The notes below the pieces were generated by a model, which saw only the letters and a program-made list of their open reading frames with translations, had not been told where the DNA came from and did no database searches. Shown here piece after piece: positions 5,983 to 8,422 of a DNA stretch of 8,422 nucleotides. Source of the stretch: Planctomycetaceae bacterium (GTDB taxonomy: Bacteria; Planctomycetota; Planctomycetia; Pirellulales; Thermoguttaceae). Location: positions 1 through 8,422 of the forward strand of contig WRMR01000204.1 in the NCBI GenBank assembly GCA_009776995.1, in the 5' to 3' direction. Each line of letters opens with the position of its first letter. Positions within the stretch are counted from its first letter, which is position 1. The translations under genes and the position numbers were made by a program.

Positions 5983-6969
5983 TCATGGAATTGACGCGGT
6001 TTCCCCGCCTTCCGATGACCCGAGCGCGACCCAGTTGTCTTCACTGATCGTATTGGAAAAGAAATGAATCGAGCCGTCACCCAGACCGGCGTTGACGCCT
6101 CCGGTATGCCTGCTTCTTGCAGCACGGTATTGATCGTATCCCGGTGCCCGGATACACAAGCCCGGAATGGCCCCGTCACAGGGATCACCCCAACAACATC
6201 CGCTGTCATAAATGGAATCGGGGAGCGAACTGTTCGGCGTTTGCAATGTCATGAACATGTTTGTCGTATCACGGGGGTCCAAAAACGAACCCCAGGCACC
6301 GGCATTTGAGTCACTGTCCACGATCAGCCCCTCCGACATGAAGAGCGTATTGGAGAGACCATCCACGACCGAACTCAAATTCTGGATTTTGTTCATAATG
6401 AAAGGGGCTCCGCGGAACTGCTCACGTTTGTAGGTCGGGGCACCATTGCCATCCCATAACCAGTCATTGCCATAATTGATCAGATAGTTGCCGCGGGCAC
6501 GATGATTGGCGTCACGGGTGCACATTGCCCCTCTGCGATTGCTGGGACAGTAGTACCAATCGACTTGCGACTCGAGGGGGGCCATGTGAAGGTTGCCTGC
6601 TGCGTCCTCGTACCATTCGGTTCCATAATGGTAATCTGCGGCAAGAGCCTGTTGTTCCGTATAGGGCCAAAGCCGGGGAACCCAGGTATGTTGCCTTAAT
6701 CCGTTGGCCCAAGGACCATTGGTATGGGTCGTTCCAAGAAAATTACCTTTGTAATTGTCGGCGTAATTGTGCCAGCCGAGCATCATCTGCTTGAGGTTGT
6801 TGGTGCATTGCATCCGGCGTGCTGCTTCACGGGCGGCCTGAACGGCAGGCAGAAGCAACGCAATCAAAATTCCAATGATCGCAATGACGACCAGAAGTTC
6901 AACGAGAGTGAAGGCTCGTAAGTTGCCCCCCCCCCCCATCTTAACATTGTTGATTTTTGCGATTTTCAT
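5983..6969 (-). CDS. DUF1559 pseudopilin (prepilin-type N-terminus, H-X9-DG C-terminus)
   Basis: This 328-residue protein has a type IV prepilin-like leader of 19 residues. Cleavage by prepilin peptidase is expected between Ala19 and Phe20 (A/FTLVELLVV), with the conserved Glu at mature position 5. The hydrophobic helix runs to LLLPAVQAAREAARRMQC, the usual DUF1559 signature. Near the C-terminus SRHTGGVNAGLGDGSIHF contains the H-X9-DG motif. Such proteins are present in many copies per planctomycete genome and are thought to be secreted or surface pseudopilins, with no established function. The start ATG at 6969 has AAAGGG about six bases upstream. An unusual feature is the leader M-K-I-A-K-I-N-N-V-K-M-G-G-G-G-N-L-R-A: the four Gly come from a run of 12 G, so a one-base slip would abolish the mature protein. 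The gene is in frame here. It heads the operon with the lipoprotein and the Tat protein and has a promoter with a palindromic operator. Confidence 0.94.
   Translation of the reverse strand: MKIAKINNVKMGGGGNLRAFTLVELLVVIAIIGILIALLLPAVQAAREAARRMQCTNNLKQMMLGWHNYADNYKGNFLGTTHTNGPWANGLRQHTWVPRLWPYTEQQALAADYHYGTEWYEDAAGNLHMAPLESQVDWYYCPSNRRGAMCTRDANHRARGNYLINYGNDWLWDGNGAPTYKREQFRGAPFIMNKIQNLSSVVDGLSNTLFMSEGLIVDSDSNAGAWGSFLDPRDTTNMFMTLQTPNSSLPDSIYDSGCCWGDPCDGAIPGLCIRAPGYDQYRAARSRHTGGVNAGLGDGSIHFFSNTISEDNWVALGSSEGGETASIP
6926..6937 (-). repeat. Homopolymer tract of 12 G inside the DUF1559 leader
   Basis: Twelve consecutive C on the plus strand are G on the coding strand. They cover the last base of codon 11 (ATG) and codons 12-15. 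The tract lies upstream of the prepilin cleavage site, where changes in Gly number by three bases would be harmless but single-base slips would shift the frame. Confidence 0.9.
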
Positions 6970-7022
6970 GTTTGCCCTTTCAAAAAAAGTTGAAATCGAA
7001 CCGTTGGTAAAACGACCGACTG

Positions 7023-7044
7023 AATAATACCAGTCAGTATCATT
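7023..7044. promoter_or_regulatory. Palindromic operator for the TetR regulator at the DUF1559 operon promoter
   Basis: AATAATAC and GTATCATT form an inverted repeat with 7 of 8 bases matching across a 6-base centre. The site lies five bases downstream of the -10 box, over the expected transcription start, a classic place for repression. The right part (7029-7044) matches 7805-7820 at the tetR promoter in 14 of 16 bases. A second inverted repeat, GACTG/CAGTC, overlaps it (7018-7035). Confidence 0.65.
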
Positions 7045-7049
7045 AACAT

Positions 7050-7078
7050 AGGATAAGTTTGCGGGACAGAGATGTCAA
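7050..7078 (-). promoter_or_regulatory. Sigma70-type promoter of the DUF1559 operon
   Basis: On the minus strand a perfect TTGACA (7078-7073) is followed after exactly 17 bases by TATCCT (7055-7050). Transcription would start near 7043, inside the palindromic operator, with a leader of about 75 bases. Confidence 0.7.
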
Positions 7079-7127
7079 GAGTGATTTGTCAATATTTTCC
7101 TGGATTCTCCTTATTTTTCCGCCATCT

Positions 7128-7154
7128 GCCCTGGAAAGTTTACGATTCCAGGGC
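7128..7154 (-). terminator. Perfect 9-base inverted repeat over the tetR stop codon
   Basis: GCCCTGGAA and TTCCAGGGC are perfect 9-base arms around a 9-base loop that contains the tetR stop codon. The stem is strong, but no T run follows directly on the minus strand. It may act as a terminator or 3' stabilising hairpin separating tetR from the DUF1559 operon, whose own promoter begins 50 bases further on. Confidence 0.4.
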
Positions 7155-7757
7155 GGTTTTCATCGCCGACTCGACGACAAGGCCGATTTGCGAAGCGGCA
7201 CCGATTGTTGCATCGAAAAATGCCTGTTGCTTGACACCTTCCAGAATCGCAAGAATTCTGTCGGTGGTTGCTTTGGGATTGGTAATGATTGCCGCACCGG
7301 ACGCGGCAATCGCCTCGATACAAGATTGGTAAAAGGCGTGAACTCTTCGATAAAAAGCGGCCCAACTTTCCCTGACGTCGGCGTCTTTGATGGCCAGAGC
7401 AAAGACCTGTGCCGTAAAAAACCTGTTCCGGTCGTCGAAAAGACACATTTCCGACGCTGACAAAATCGCTTTTCGGAGTCGGCTGATCGCATCGTGATCG
7501 ACGTTTGCATAATCGACGACGAGGCGTTCCCAGCGTTGATAGTAAACCTGGCAGGCTTCCAGAATCAACTCCTTTTTGGATTTGTAGTGGCAATAGATCG
7601 AACCTTTGGTCACGGCAGCCTTTTCGGCAACCATGTCCAATGTGACGTCGGCAATCGGATTCTCGGAAAAAAGGATATATGCCGCTTCAGCAAGACGTTT
7701 CCTCATCGCTTTCCCTTTGGGGGTAGTCGAACGCAAGTGAGTTTTATCGGCTTTCAT
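7140..7757 (-). CDS. TetR/AcrR-family transcriptional repressor
   Basis: This 205-residue protein has the usual length for the family. The N-terminal DNA-binding domain includes RLAEAAYILFSENPIADVTLDMVAEKAAVTKGSIYCHYKSKKELILEAC (residues 21-69), with the helix-turn-helix at about 38-58 ending in the family signature SIYxHYKSKxEL. Residues 75-205 are helical and would form the ligand-binding and dimer domain; the ligand cannot be predicted. The ATG at 7757 is the first in frame, but a strong ribosome-binding site is not visible; Met18 (7706) is an alternative that keeps the whole DNA-binding domain. The gene lies directly upstream of the DUF1559 operon on the same strand. Closely related palindromic sites sit at its own promoter and at the operon promoter, so it most likely represses both and releases them on binding an unknown ligand. 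Confidence 0.93.
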   Translation of the reverse strand: MKADKTHLRSTTPKGKAMRKRLAEAAYILFSENPIADVTLDMVAEKAAVTKGSIYCHYKSKKELILEACQVYYQRWERLVVDYANVDHDAISRLRKAILSASEMCLFDDRNRFFTAQVFALAIKDADVRESWAAFYRRVHAFYQSCIEAIAASGAAIITNPKATTDRILAILEGVKQQAFFDATIGAASQIGLVVESAMKTALES

Positions 7758-7798
7758 CGTGCTTTTTGTCAGTCTCTAAAATTTTGCCAGTTTATCTT

Positions 7799-7820
7799 GA
7801 TAAAACCAGTGAGTATTATT
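7799..7820. promoter_or_regulatory. Palindromic operator at the tetR promoter (autoregulation)
   Basis: The right half-site GTATTATT is a full match to the consensus half-site, and the left half GATAAAAC matches 6 of 8 positions of AATAATAC. The site overlaps the tetR -10 box by three bases. A second inverted repeat, TTTATC-TT-GATAAA, overlaps it on the left (7791-7804). The similarity to the site at 7023-7044 points to one regulator binding both. Confidence 0.6.
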
Positions 7821-7846
7821 TTATATGCCGGAAATGCATTTGTCAA
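7818..7846 (-). promoter_or_regulatory. Sigma70-type promoter of the tetR gene
   Basis: On the minus strand a perfect TTGACA (7846-7841) is followed after 17 bases by TAAAAT (7823-7818), which differs from consensus at one position. The expected start is near 7811, inside the operator, about 54 bases before the ATG. Confidence 0.7.
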
Positions 7847-7925
7847 GCCGTTCCTTGTGACGGCCGGCAACCTTTAGTATACTGCACAATGCCAGGAGTA
7901 ATGAAGCTTTAAAACAGCAGTCTGA

Positions 7926-7978
7926 AGCGTAAGTGACAGGTTTTTCGGGAACGAACCGTTGAATCGGTCACTTACGTT
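7926..7978. repeat. Long-armed inverted repeat between tetR and the thymidylate kinase gene
   Basis: CGTAAGTGAC (7928-7937) and GTCACTTACG (7967-7976) are perfect 10-base arms, extendable by one wobble and one further pair. The 29-base loop can fold again: GGTT (7939-7942) with AACC (7954-7957) and CG with CG around a GGAA tetraloop. A third copy of the arm core, TGTCACTT, lies at 8003-8010. It has no T run, so an ordinary terminator is unlikely. A structured RNA, a protein-binding site or a small interspersed repeat are possible. Confidence 0.55.
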
Positions 7979-8064
7979 CCCGGTTGCTGTCCTGTACAAT
8001 AATGTCACTTTATTGGCACGGGACTGTATAACCATTTCACATCACCTCACCATTGACAACAACA

Positions 8065-8422
8065 ATGTTTATCTCGATCGACGGCGGCGACGGTTGCGGC
8101 AAGAGCACGCAGGTCGAACGCCTTGCAAGCCGCTTGCGGCAACAGGGTTACGACGTTTTCACCTGCCGCGACCCCGGAAGCACGGCACTGGGCGAAGCGG
8201 TGCGCGGCATTTTGCTCAACCGGCACGACCTCGAGATTTGCCGCATGAGCGAAATGCTGCTCTTCATGGCCGCCCGCGCACAGATGGTGCAGGAACTGAT
8301 CCTGCCGGCACTGGAATCGGGAAAGATTGTCGTCACCGACCGGTTTTTGCTTTCGACCATCGTTTATCAGGGCTATGCCGGCAAAATCGCGGTGGACGCC
8401 ATTGAACAGGTCGGAACCATTG
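8065..8422 (+). CDS. tmk: Thymidylate kinase, 5' part (runs off the right edge)
   Basis: Thymidylate kinase phosphorylates dTMP to dTDP with ATP, an essential cytosolic step of DNA precursor synthesis. The first 119 codons are present, over half of the usual 205-215 residue length. The protein begins MFISIDGGDGCGKST, a textbook P-loop (residues 7-15). The dTMP-binding region reads CRDPGSTALGEAVR, where most enzymes have E-P-G-G-T, so there are Glu-to-Asp and Gly-to-Ser changes. The DRY-like motif is TDRFLLSTIVYQGY (residues 92-105). The ATG at 8065 is chosen because the P-loop strand begins at residue 2; no Shine-Dalgarno sequence precedes it. The coding sequence is clearly richer in G and C at third positions than the genes to its left. 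It is transcribed divergently from tetR. Confidence 0.93.
   Translation, partial: MFISIDGGDGCGKSTQVERLASRLRQQGYDVFTCRDPGSTALGEAVRGILLNRHDLEICRMSEMLLFMAARAQMVQELILPALESGKIVVTDRFLLSTIVYQGYAGKIAVDAIEQVGTI

Noticed and set aside
7959..8405. Plus-strand frame of 148 codons, Arg/Pro-rich
   Set aside because: It is the second frame of the GC-rich thymidylate kinase gene, which has intact P-loop and DRF motifs in the frame starting at 8065.
1..8422. Search for tRNA or rRNA genes, CRISPR arrays, transposases and insertion-sequence ends
   Set aside because: None was seen by eye. No regularly spaced direct repeats, no cloverleaf with a CCA end and no transposase motifs are present.

Overview
The window looks like planctomycete chromosome, probably a Pirellulales-type or related lineage of moderate GC. 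The strongest sign is a DUF1559 pseudopilin at 6969-5983 (minus strand) with the N-terminal FTLVELLVVIAIIG helix and the C-terminal H-X9-DG motif. It is followed by a short carboxypeptidase-regulatory-like lipoprotein and a Tat-exported protein, a combination typical of this phylum.

Layout from left to right. At the left edge (58 to 1, minus) a gene begins with a good ribosome-binding site, and its leader closely parallels that of the DUF1559 gene, including a run of 12 G. A secreted PHP-domain phosphoesterase follows (1519-242, minus). Next is a cytosolic hybrid histidine kinase with PAS, HisKA, HATPase and receiver domains plus a C-terminal zinc-ribbon-like tail (3604-1691, minus). A 485-base divergent intergenic region separates it from a stand-alone HPt protein (4090-4452, plus). 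The kinase and HPt together make a plausible phosphorelay with no output regulator in view. Then comes the DUF1559 / lipoprotein / Tat-protein operon (6969-4508, minus), with a TetR-family regulator just upstream of it (7757-7140, minus). The right edge holds the 5' part of a thymidylate kinase gene (8065 onward, plus), which is visibly richer in GC than the rest.

Two signals stand out. First, long homopolymeric G tracts (on the sense strand) lie inside the leaders of two apparent DUF1559-type genes, between the start codon and the prepilin cleavage site. The tract at 6926-6937 leaves its gene in frame. The homologous one at 26-37 appears to be one base too long, so that gene looks switched off in this sequence. 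This suggests phase variation of surface pseudopilins by slipped-strand mispairing, with homopolymer sequencing error as the main alternative. A third G tract of 10 lies upstream of the HPt promoter. Second, nearly identical operator-like sites overlap or follow the -10 boxes of both the tetR gene and the DUF1559 operon. The regulator therefore probably represses itself and the envelope operon, so that operon may be under two layers of control: TetR repression and tract-length switching.

All identifications are by eye from motifs. No database search was run.
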